From the NCBI GenBank assembly GCA_021323555.1, contig JAJONP010000077.1, positions 1 to 8,521 of the forward strand: a DNA stretch of 8,521 bases. Direction: 5' to 3'. The position numbers and the translations under genes are program-made. This document shows, one piece after another, positions 1 through 6,309 of the stretch. The notes beneath the pieces are model-generated. The model saw nothing but the letters and a program-made list of their open reading frames with translations, made no database searches and was not told where the DNA came from. This stretch comes from Gammaproteobacteria bacterium. GTDB lineage: Bacteria > Pseudomonadota > Gammaproteobacteria > DSM-16500. How positions within the stretch are numbered: position 1 is the first letter of the stretch; every line of letters starts with the position of its first letter.

Positions 1-180
1 GCTCACATACACGTGTATGCTGCGCTATTTTTATAAAATTTTCGCACGACCTTGGCTCAAATCCGAACTTTTTGCGTAAAGTCAAAAGCCCCGTGAACAT
101 ACATTGGTTACGAAGTCTCTGCCGTATCCATTAGTTCACTTTAACTTTCTTATAAAAATAAAATAGGATCAATAATATAC
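1..180. other. Non-coding stretch, possible edge of a dispersed repeat
   Basis: I see no convincing gene here. One plus frame is open from base 3 to a stop at about 135, and one minus frame is open from an ATG near base 99 off the left edge. Neither has a recognisable ribosome binding site or protein motif. The segment 36-92 (from ttttcgcacgacc to caaaagcccc) has a more mixed composition than the AT-rich DNA after 140, so it may be a conserved intergenic repeat or the far end of a neighbouring locus. The call is tentative. Confidence 0.3.
6..19. repeat. 14-bp perfect palindrome at window edge
   Basis: CATACACGTGTATG reads the same on both strands. It is flanked by GC-rich steps (gctca on the left, ctgcgc on the right). 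Further right come an AAAATTTT-type segment and gcacgacc. If the sequence left of base 1 mirrors this arm, the palindrome is the centre of a much longer intergenic inverted repeat. Only one arm is visible, so the larger structure is inference. Confidence 0.5.
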
Positions 181-187
181 GAATTTG

Positions 188-223
188 TTTATATTGCTAT
201 AAAATTAGCATATAATCTGTGCA
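188..223 (+). promoter_or_regulatory. Promoter of the ankyrin-repeat gene
   Basis: A consensus -10 TATAAT lies at 211-216, giving a start point near 223 and a leader of about 30 nt. The -35 region is poor (tttata at 188-193, 17-nt spacing). A short inverted repeat, TGCTA-6 nt-TAGCA (195-210), abuts the -10 box and could be an operator. The -10 is clear; the rest is inference. Confidence 0.5.
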
Positions 224-253
224 TAATACATTTCTTACGAGGAGAAAATAAAA

Positions 254-2623
254 ATGCAACGCAATCAATCCAATCCTGCTCATGGTTTATTATCAGAAGT
301 CCGTCAAAAAAGCTTTCTTAATCAGAAAATAATTAAAAAAGAAAATTATGTGCTTATTAACCTTTCAATGGAAAAGGCTGGGGAAATTTGTACCCTATCC
401 ATTCAAAGTAGAAAATTAGTCTTACTTGAACATCATTTATCGATTTATAGAGAATTTGCAGTGAAAAAAAGTAAAAGAGAAATTTTAAGTCCCTTTCACC
501 ATACCCTCTTGTGCGATACTCTCTCCATACATGTTCATTTTGATTGCTATGGACAATATCTTAAGTGCATTGTGAACAACAAAAAAGATGGTAAGACTTT
601 GAAAGTCTCGGAATCTGAAGAAAAAAAGATAGAAAGAGCAAGTCAGCTTTGCATTAGAGAAACGATGAAAAAAATTATTGAAGAACTACAAGAAAAACAC
701 AGCATACGTAAAAAAGAATATACCGATGTGCTGTCAGAACTTAAAAAATTAAGTGCTTCTGGTATCAATAACCAAAAATATTTGGATTTATTAAATAAAA
801 CAATAGCACTTTTAGATAAAGCGAATGATCTAACTTTTTGTCCCGATTATGCCTCAAAAAATTTTTTAGTCGCTCAGAAAGCTTTTATAGAAAAAGAATT
901 ATCTTCAAGAAAATCCGCTAAAAAACAAGCTAAAACAAACCGACTCCCTCCTCCAAAACAAGGACCTCTCGAATTAGAAGAAAAAGAAGTAGAACCCCCT
1001 ATTTTAGAGAATACTGTTAAGCCTAAAACACGCGCTGAACTCGAAATGCTTTTTGAGCAACCATTGCAAGAAGCAGAATCATCTGTTGATTACGTGAAAG
1101 AGAAAAAAGACATCATTAATGAATTGTGGGCTCTTTGTTCTCCAAGAGATTTACATTTTGCCTTAGCAATTATTGAAAAGCAAAATCATTTAGACAAAAT
1201 ACGAGAAGATTACCTGAAGGCAGCGTGTAGAGCTAACGATATTCCCACAGTGAGCGGCTTATTTAACGAAGATAAAGATGTTTATTTAGCCACAGAGCTT
1301 GTAGGAATTGCTATCATTCATGGTCATCATAACATGCTTGATTTTCTCTATGGAAAAAAAAGAATTCGCTATTTATCAGAATTTATCACAATGCCCTTAG
1401 ATGATTTAAATAATCAAATAGTTAACGATATATTACAATCCCAGTATTCTTCCCCCCTATGGTTCGCTTATAAAAAAAGGGATCTCGCTTTATTCTCTAC
1501 AATACTGGGTGCAGGGAAAGCAGATCCGAATGAAAGAAATGGTCGAGGTGAACCCATTTTATATATTTGTATTCGGGAAAACCAACTTGATTTTGCAAGA
1601 AAATTATTAGAAGCGGAAGCCAACGTTAATAATCCCATTATACAATTTCATGTGCAAATGTCCTACTTAAAAAAAGTCTTCTATAATGCACCTCTGGAAG
1701 CAAATGTAGGCGAGACTCCTCTCCATGTGGCAGCAATGGACAGAAATCAAGAAGCGTTTGCATTATTACGTGATGAATATAAAGCCGATATCACACAGCG
1801 TGCCGCTAATGGATCCACTGTTTTTGGGAGTGCTGTCTATCCCTTTCCTGACCGGCCTTTATGCAGAGAAATAATAGAAAAAATGATTGGCATGGGCTGT
1901 AATATTAATGAAGAGCTCGGACATCATGAAGCAACAGCGCTTCATTATGCTTGTCAGTTTAAAAATGAAGAGGCTGTGCAACTTTTATTGGAATTAGGAG
2001 GCGATCCCTTACAAAAGCAAATGATAAACACTTCAGGTGGAAAGCGAGCCGGAAACCCTTTATTAATAGCTTTCTTTAAAGAAGCAGATACTATTATTAA
2101 TATCATTTTAACACATCTTGAGAAAACGAAATCGCGATTGAATCACAAAGAAATCTTGAGAGTTCTGTCTTACCCGTATCTTTTGGATGAATCTTCAAAA
2201 AATAGATTAGAATCCTTATATCGACAAGCTTATTATAAAAACGTTATTCTTCGTGCTTATAAAGAAAAGAAATATGACGAAGCGATTGAAGCATGTGATA
2301 TTTTTTTCAATCAATACCCAATGATGCCTGCCGATGAAGGTCATTTTATTCTATACACTATTAGCTGTTGTTTGTTGGAGAGTGCAAAAAATAAAGAAAA
2401 AGCAGGCAATCTACAAAAAGCAAAAGAACTTATTGATGGCGGTATAGGTCACATGCAGACTTGTTTATCTATAAGACAGTCACCAGAAATTTTTGCACCC
2501 TTTTTCTGCCAAGGTTTAGTAAACCAGGCACAACAAAAATTAAGTGAATTAAAAGAAAAACAAGCTGAATTAGACGCGCAATTAGCAATACCAAACTATG
2601 CTCAACAGACTCGTGTGGATTAG
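254..2623 (+). CDS. Ankyrin-repeat protein, probable secreted effector
   Basis: This 789-aa protein has degenerate ankyrin repeats in its middle. Visible units lie at about residues 398-429, 432-460, 486-517 (GETPLHVAA), 520-555, 559-588 (ATALHYACQ...AVQLLLELGGDP) and 598-625. A more degenerate helical pair sits near 317-370. The N-terminal 230 residues match nothing I recognise; residues 120-225 are charged, helical and probably coiled coil. A proline- and glutamate-rich linker (about 230-255) follows. The C-terminus (about 650-775) is helical and TPR-like, ending in a Glu/Lys-rich stretch. There is no signal peptide or membrane segment. Ankyrin repeats bind proteins, and in Legionella, Coxiella and relatives such proteins are often type IV-secreted effectors; that role is inferred. 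The start has a good AGGAG site at 240-244, 9 nt upstream. The gene appears monocistronic. Confidence 0.85.
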   Translation: MQRNQSNPAHGLLSEVRQKSFLNQKIIKKENYVLINLSMEKAGEICTLSIQSRKLVLLEHHLSIYREFAVKKSKREILSPFHHTLLCDTLSIHVHFDCYGQYLKCIVNNKKDGKTLKVSESEEKKIERASQLCIRETMKKIIEELQEKHSIRKKEYTDVLSELKKLSASGINNQKYLDLLNKTIALLDKANDLTFCPDYASKNFLVAQKAFIEKELSSRKSAKKQAKTNRLPPPKQGPLELEEKEVEPPILENTVKPKTRAELEMLFEQPLQEAESSVDYVKEKKDIINELWALCSPRDLHFALAIIEKQNHLDKIREDYLKAACRANDIPTVSGLFNEDKDVYLATELVGIAIIHGHHNMLDFLYGKKRIRYLSEFITMPLDDLNNQIVNDILQSQYSSPLWFAYKKRDLALFSTILGAGKADPNERNGRGEPILYICIRENQLDFARKLLEAEANVNNPIIQFHVQMSYLKKVFYNAPLEANVGETPLHVAAMDRNQEAFALLRDEYKADITQRAANGSTVFGSAVYPFPDRPLCREIIEKMIGMGCNINEELGHHEATALHYACQFKNEEAVQLLLELGGDPLQKQMINTSGGKRAGNPLLIAFFKEADTIINIILTHLEKTKSRLNHKEILRVLSYPYLLDESSKNRLESLYRQAYYKNVILRAYKEKKYDEAIEACDIFFNQYPMMPADEGHFILYTISCCLLESAKNKEKAGNLQKAKELIDGGIGHMQTCLSIRQSPEIFAPFFCQGLVNQAQQKLSELKEKQAELDAQLAIPNYAQQTRVD

Positions 2624-2685
2624 TCGTAAATGTTCACACTCTGACAGGCAAAGTCCTTATTTGCATACTCAAAAGCCCCTTAAAC

Positions 2686-2705
2686 AATGACGATTAGTCA
2701 TTTTT
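2686..2705 (+). terminator. Weak intrinsic terminator after the ankyrin gene
   Basis: AATGAC (2686-2691) pairs with GTCATT (2697-2702) around a 5-nt loop, and the T tract runs to 2705. The stem is only 6 bp and AT-rich, so strength is doubtful. It lies about 60 nt after the ankyrin stop and before the peptidase gene, which fits separation of the two transcripts. Confidence 0.4.
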
Positions 2706-2729
2706 ATACTGACTGTTTTATTGTATGAT
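2701..2729 (+). promoter_or_regulatory. Possible promoter of the M13 peptidase gene
   Basis: A TATGAT -10 candidate lies at 2724-2729, about 30 nt upstream of the start codon. The -35 match is poor (ttttta at 2701-2706, 17-nt spacing) and overlaps the T tract of the proposed terminator. Position makes it plausible, but the sequence match is weak. Confidence 0.3.
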
Positions 2730-2758
2730 ACCGATCATTTATTTGAGAGACTCATCGT

Positions 2759-4780
2759 ATGCGCTGGTTCACCTGCATTTTATTAAGTATTTTTAGTTTG
2801 TATACAACCCCTGTGTTAGCAGTAGATCCCAGTCCACAAGATACCTCAGGTTTGCATTTAGAGTGGCTAGATCGCAGCATACCTCCCACTCAAGATTTTT
2901 TTGAATTTGCAAATGGCATGTGGCGCAAACAAAATCCTGTGCCTGCGGCTTATCCCATCTGGAGTGTAATGGCTGCTTTAGAAGAAAAAAATCTAACCTT
3001 CGTACATCAACTGATTAAAGAAATCAGCGCGCCTCCAGCCGGTAGCATCACGCAAAAAATCAGTGATTTTTACTACAGCGGGATGGATGAAGCGACTATT
3101 GATAAGTTAGGTGCAACGCCGCTACAGCCAGAGTTCCTACGTATTGACCAGGTTAAACAATTCTCTGAACTACAGCGTGAAATAGCTCATTTACAACTTC
3201 TAGGGATTGACGCGCCGTTTGGCTTTGGCCAAATGCAGGATTTTGCAGACAGCCATCGAGTAATTGGTGTCGCCTATCAAAGCGGTCTAGGTTTACCTGA
3301 CCGTGATTATTATCTTAAAAAAGAGAAAAAATTTGCGGACATTCGGCAAGCCTATACAATGCATATCATAAAAACCTTGGAACTATTAGGCGACTCACCT
3401 CACAAGGCAGCACAAGAAGCGAAGACAATATTGGCAATAGAAACAGCATTGGCAAAAGCCTCTATTTCGAGAATTGAAGCACGCAACCCTCATGCCGTTT
3501 ACCATTTGATGGCTCTTCCCCAATTACAACAAGCTACGCCTAATTTTGATTGGCGACTCTTCTTTGCAGATATAGGCCATCCTGAAATCAAACAAATTAA
3601 TCTTTCAACGCCTCGATTTTTTACTTTTCTAAACACGCAATTAAAAAATATTGCACTAACAGATTGGAAAATTTATTTACGTTGGCATCTCATACAAGCG
3701 ACTGCTCCCTTTCTCTCTCAACCTTTCGTTAATGAAAGTTTTGCTCTCGCTCAAAAACTGACGGGAACACAAGTATTGCTGCCACGTTGGAAACGTGTGG
3801 TTGATGAAGAAAATAGTGTGATGGGTTTTGCTATTGGAAAACTCTATGTAGAAAAAACGTTTCCACCGTCTTCAAAAAAAGCCGTTAAAACAATGATAGC
3901 CAATATTCGTACTGCTTTAAAGAATGATTTAAAAACATTGTCCTGGATGACACCTACAACACGTCAAGCGGCACTTAAGAAATTAGATTTAATGGAAGAC
4001 AGAATTGGTTATCCTGACAAATGGCGTGATTATTCGAAATTACGCATTGACCGTGGCTCTTATATATTGAATATCATGCGGTCGGCTGAATTTTTAACAC
4101 GTTATGAACTCAACAAAATTGGCAAGCCCGTTGATACAACTGAATGGGACATGCTACCGCATCGCGTAAATGCTTATTATGATCCTTCAAGAAATAATCT
4201 CAATATTCCGGCAGGCATTCTACAACCGCCTCTATTTGACCCGAAAGCAAGCGCTGCTGTCAATTACGGCGGGATTGGTTCTATTATCGGACATGAAATG
4301 ACCCATGCATTTGATGATGAAGGCGCGCAATTTGATGGCTATGGTAATTTAAAAAACTGGTGGACAGTAGACGATTTAAAAAAATTCCAAGCAGCTACCG
4401 GTTGCATTGCCAATCATTTTTCACATTATAGAATAGAGGATGGCTCCTCTGTTCAAGGCAAGCTCGTCACGGGTGAAGCCACAGCAGACTTAGGTGGACT
4501 CACGTTGGCTTTCAAAGCCTATCATGCATCGTCTGATTATGCGAAAGCAAAAATCATTGAAGGCTTCACGCCTGACCAGCAGTTTTTTCTTGGCGCTGCA
4601 CATGTGTGGGCTTTAAATATTCGACCTGCGGAAGCTCATCGTCGTATTATCACTGATCCACACCCTCCGGCACATTATCGCGTCAATGGTACATTTGCAA
4701 ACATGCCGCAATTCCAAACAGCCTTTTATGTTCCTGATAATAGCCCTATGGTGAACCAGAACCGATGTGTTATTTGGTAA
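2759..4780 (+). CDS. M13 family zinc metallopeptidase (neprilysin/PepO type)
   Basis: This is a complete 673-aa secreted endopeptidase that cleaves oligopeptides using one zinc ion. A signal peptide is visible: hydrophobic residues 3-20, with a likely signal peptidase I cut after PVLA (residue 21). The mature enzyme would be periplasmic or exported. Family marks are in order: substrate-binding NAYYDPSRN (from N471), PAGILQPPLFD, zinc-binding HEMTH (H512-H516, catalytic E513), third zinc ligand in GEATADLGG (E573, with D577), then DPHPPAHYRVNG (H635 and R641, equivalent to the transition-state and substrate-binding His/Arg of neprilysin), ending in the hallmark CVIW. Length is normal for bacterial members. 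The usual GENIAD is GEATAD here, but the metal ligand is kept, so the enzyme should be active. A GAGAGA site lies 8 nt before the start. I give no symbol because pepO naming is not uniform outside lactic acid bacteria. Confidence 0.95.
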   Translation: MRWFTCILLSIFSLYTTPVLAVDPSPQDTSGLHLEWLDRSIPPTQDFFEFANGMWRKQNPVPAAYPIWSVMAALEEKNLTFVHQLIKEISAPPAGSITQKISDFYYSGMDEATIDKLGATPLQPEFLRIDQVKQFSELQREIAHLQLLGIDAPFGFGQMQDFADSHRVIGVAYQSGLGLPDRDYYLKKEKKFADIRQAYTMHIIKTLELLGDSPHKAAQEAKTILAIETALAKASISRIEARNPHAVYHLMALPQLQQATPNFDWRLFFADIGHPEIKQINLSTPRFFTFLNTQLKNIALTDWKIYLRWHLIQATAPFLSQPFVNESFALAQKLTGTQVLLPRWKRVVDEENSVMGFAIGKLYVEKTFPPSSKKAVKTMIANIRTALKNDLKTLSWMTPTTRQAALKKLDLMEDRIGYPDKWRDYSKLRIDRGSYILNIMRSAEFLTRYELNKIGKPVDTTEWDMLPHRVNAYYDPSRNNLNIPAGILQPPLFDPKASAAVNYGGIGSIIGHEMTHAFDDEGAQFDGYGNLKNWWTVDDLKKFQAATGCIANHFSHYRIEDGSSVQGKLVTGEATADLGGLTLAFKAYHASSDYAKAKIIEGFTPDQQFFLGAAHVWALNIRPAEAHRRIITDPHPPAHYRVNGTFANMPQFQTAFYVPDNSPMVNQNRCVIW

Positions 4781-4781
4781 A

Positions 4782-4794
4782 TCTCTATCGAGAG
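4782..4794. repeat. Short inverted repeat resembling the higBA operator core
   Basis: TCTC-TATC-GAGA lies at 4782-4793, just after the peptidase stop codon. The higBA operator core is TCTC-AAATC-GAGA at 4842-4854. The resemblance suggests a second, weaker antitoxin-binding site, but the spacer differs by 1 nt and the arms are short. No T tract follows, so it is not a terminator. Confidence 0.25.
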
Positions 4795-4833
4795 CAGATA
4801 ACAAAACAATAATAAATTCTTTTAAAATTTTGC

Positions 4834-4862
4834 TTGATATATCTCAAATCGAGATATATACT
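4834..4862 (+). promoter_or_regulatory. higBA promoter
   Basis: TTGATA (4834-4839) and TATACT (4857-4862) are separated by exactly 17 nt. This is a close sigma70-type match and the best promoter in the window. The start point would be near 4869, giving a leader of about 20 nt before the higB ATG at 4888. Confidence 0.75.
4837..4859. promoter_or_regulatory. higBA operator (inverted repeat inside the promoter)
   Basis: ATATATCTC (4837-4845) and GAGATATAT (4851-4859) are perfect 9-bp inverted arms around a 5-bp spacer, AAATC. They overlap the -35 and -10 boxes and fill the spacer, so a bound dimer would block RNA polymerase. HigA antitoxins are known to repress their own operons by binding such palindromes; binding here is inferred from position. 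Confidence 0.65.
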
Positions 4863-4887
4863 ATTTACTAAACAGGGAATAATAAAT

Positions 4888-5172
4888 ATGCACGTTATTA
4901 CGCAAAAACGTATTTGGGAAGCAAAGAAAAAATACCCTGAGGCTATTAATGCTCTAGATGGATGGTATAGGGTAATTAGAAAAAACCATTTTAATAGCTT
5001 TGCACACATTAAAAAAATTTTTAAAAGTGTCGATAAGGTAGAAGAATTGTACGTTTTTAATATCGGTGGAAATAAATTAAGATTAATTGCAAATATTCAT
5101 TTTCACCGACAAAAAATTTATATAAGGCACATCCTCACACACAATCAATACGATAAGAATACTTGGAAATAA
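4888..5172 (+). CDS. higB: HigB-family toxin (mRNA interferase)
   Basis: This 94-aa protein resembles E. coli HigB (YgjN) along its whole length. It opens with MHVITQKRIWEAKKKYPEA, has the central VFNIGGNKLRLIA strand pair, and ends with the IRHILTHNQYD block. In the family the toxin is a RelE-fold ribosome-dependent endonuclease that cuts translated mRNA and arrests growth. An upstream TTG at 4834 is in frame, but it falls on the -35 box of the promoter and would precede the transcript. ATG 4888 is therefore the start: it has AGGGA at 4874-4878, 9 nt upstream, and gives the E. coli-like N-terminus. The gene is first in the operon, with its antitoxin beginning 11 nt after its stop. No frameshift or truncation is seen. 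Confidence 0.93.
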   Translation: MHVITQKRIWEAKKKYPEAINALDGWYRVIRKNHFNSFAHIKKIFKSVDKVEELYVFNIGGNKLRLIANIHFHRQKIYIRHILTHNQYDKNTWK

Positions 5173-5183
5173 GAGGCTTTATC

Positions 5184-5594
5184 ATGATACCACAGCAACT
5201 GACAACAGCGATAAAACATTGGAGCTATATTGCTCCCATTGTGAAATATCCAAAAAATCACAAAGAGTTTAACAAACTTGTTAACCAGCTTGATGAGTTA
5301 TTAAATATTGTTGGTGATGATGAAGGCCATTATTTAATGGGGCTTATTGATACAATAAGCCATCTGGTTTCTTCCTATGAAGACGAGCATAGCAAGCCAC
5401 TTAAGGTAAAAGGTATTTTTGCTTTAAAATTTCTGATGGAAACGCATCACCTAAGCCAATCAGATTTCTCAGATATTGCCAGCCAAGGAGTTTTTTCTGA
5501 AATTCTGAATGGTAAACGAATGCTAAATTTACGTCAGATTAAGCTATTAGCAAAGCGGTTTCACGTGGATCCCTCTACTTTTATTGATGACTAA
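5184..5594 (+). CDS. higA: HigA-family antitoxin, HTH transcriptional regulator
   Basis: This 136-aa antitoxin matches E. coli HigA (YgjM) in length and plan. An N-terminal helical part (about 1-75) would bind and neutralise HigB. A C-terminal Cro/C1-type helix-turn-helix (about 78-134) carries LSQSDFSDIASQGVFSEILN, with the likely recognition helix near residues 101-110, and the end HVDPSTFIDD is typical. It should bind the palindrome at 4837-4859 and repress the operon, more tightly when complexed with toxin. The toxin-first order is the usual one for hig loci. ATG 5184 is chosen because AGAGG (5172-5176) lies 7 nt upstream, overlapping the last base of the higB stop; an in-frame TTG at 5163 would overlap higB and lacks a clear site. 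I see no good terminator after it. Confidence 0.92.
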   Translation: MIPQQLTTAIKHWSYIAPIVKYPKNHKEFNKLVNQLDELLNIVGDDEGHYLMGLIDTISHLVSSYEDEHSKPLKVKGIFALKFLMETHHLSQSDFSDIASQGVFSEILNGKRMLNLRQIKLLAKRFHVDPSTFIDD

Positions 5595-5663
5595 TAACCA
5601 AATATGCCGAATCTGATGACCCCTTTATGAGAAAAGGTGACGACAAGCATCGAATAAGATTTT

Positions 5664-6083
5664 TTATTTTTTCTGAGGTCTACTCAATGCCTGTTGAATA
5701 ACTGCCACACTCGATAGATGAGATGTGACAGGCTTAGCTGCAAATAATCCATGTGATCGAGTTTTTAAGTTCTTTTCCGCATTATTAATAAATTTTTCAA
5801 ATTTATTATGCTCAGAAAAAAAATCCTTCATTTTTTCGTAAAGAGATTGTGTCTTCTGAGACTGGAAAGAATTAAGAATTTCTTTACTCGATATTTTTTC
5901 TTTTGCTTCTTTTATCATTGCCCTTGCTTCATCCGCATTCACTTTCCCACTTGAAAAAATATTCAAAAGAGAATCGAAGTAACGCCTGGCGTCTTCAAAA
6001 CGATTTTCTTGCGCATACTTATGCAATTCTTTTAATTCTTGTATATATTCATCAGCCTCGATCATCCTATTTTTATTTACCAT
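5664..6083 (-). CDS. Hypothetical helical protein, 139 aa
   Basis: I do not recognise this protein. It is charged and almost wholly alpha-helical in appearance, with Glu/Lys/Ala-rich amphipathic segments at about 8-30, 47-70 and 78-106. A short, less charged tail ends in ALSRPQKK. There is no signal peptide, membrane segment or cysteine. The start at 6083 is preceded by AGGGG about 9 nt upstream; the next ATG (residue 7) has no usable spacing. An extended -10 sits about 45 nt upstream. It lies convergent to higBA, with 69 bp between stop codons, and on the same strand as the 578-aa PARG-like gene. Small helical proteins beside effectors can be effectors or partner proteins, but nothing in the sequence decides this. 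Confidence 0.7.
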   Translation of the reverse strand: MVNKNRMIEADEYIQELKELHKYAQENRFEDARRYFDSLLNIFSSGKVNADEARAMIKEAKEKISSKEILNSFQSQKTQSLYEKMKDFFSEHNKFEKFINNAEKNLKTRSHGLFAAKPVTSHLSSVAVIQQALSRPQKK

Positions 6084-6119
6084 AAGCCCGCACCCCTACC
6101 TGTCTAGTCTAAAAACCTA

Positions 6120-6135
6120 TCTATCCAGTATAGCA
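6120..6135 (-). promoter_or_regulatory. Extended -10 promoter for the 139-aa gene
   Basis: On the minus strand TGCTATACT (6135-6127) is an extended -10 (TGn plus TATACT), which can work without a good -35. None is seen at the right spacing. The start point would be near 6120, giving a leader of about 36 nt. The same TGCTATA(A/C)T motif precedes the 578-aa gene. Confidence 0.45.
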
Positions 6136-6309
6136 ATGGAATGGATTTTTGCCTGTTTACAGAAAAATAAATAATTAGATTAAGTATCAAAGAGTTAGAC
6201 GCATTCTATGACCAAATGCGATAATCATCTTGGGCACATTCAATTTTCAAGTGCGTATTTCACCTGATGTCTCAAAAGTTCTGCGCAACTCATAAAATGC
6301 TGCTGGATG
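6136..6309. other. Intergenic region with possible decayed coding remnant
   Basis: No intact gene is visible. A plus-strand frame from 6215 to the stop at 6293-6295 reads as a tail (ILGTFNFQVRISPDVSKVLR then NS) with the look of a protein C-terminus but no start codon. A 17-codon minus-strand frame (6293-6240) begins MSCAELLRHQVKYA. A 6-bp inverted repeat, CGCATT-9 nt-AATGCG, lies at 6200-6220 without a T tract on either side. These may be remnants of a lost gene or mobile element; I cannot prefer one strand. Confidence 0.25.

Noticed and set aside
83..92. caaaagcccc at 83-92, also seen at about 2669-2678, as a terminator arm or repeat
   Set aside because: No matching GGGGCTTTT arm follows in either place, and the flanking bases do not align, so the 10-base match is probably chance.
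1..135. Open reading frames off the left edge as the end or start of a gene
   Set aside because: Neither the plus frame nor the minus frame has a ribosome binding site or recognisable protein features, and the composition looks intergenic.
4834..4887. Extended N-terminus of HigB from an in-frame TTG
   Set aside because: The TTG is the first three bases of the -35 box, so it would lie upstream of the transcript. ATG 4888 has a good ribosome binding site and gives the family N-terminus.
5163..5183. Extended N-terminus of HigA from TTG 5163
   Set aside because: It overlaps the end of higB and has no clear ribosome binding site. ATG 5184 has AGAGG at proper spacing and gives the usual length.
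5622..5637. CCTTT-6 nt-AAAGG hairpin between higA and the 139-aa gene as a bidirectional terminator
   Set aside because: The stem is only 5 bp. The nearest T tract on the plus strand is about 20 nt away, and none follows on the minus strand.
6150..6190. PmrA-like tandem TTAAT box upstream of the 139-aa gene
   Set aside because: Two TTA(A/T)T elements are seen on the minus strand, but they are 9 rather than 11 bases apart and the flanks do not match the consensus.
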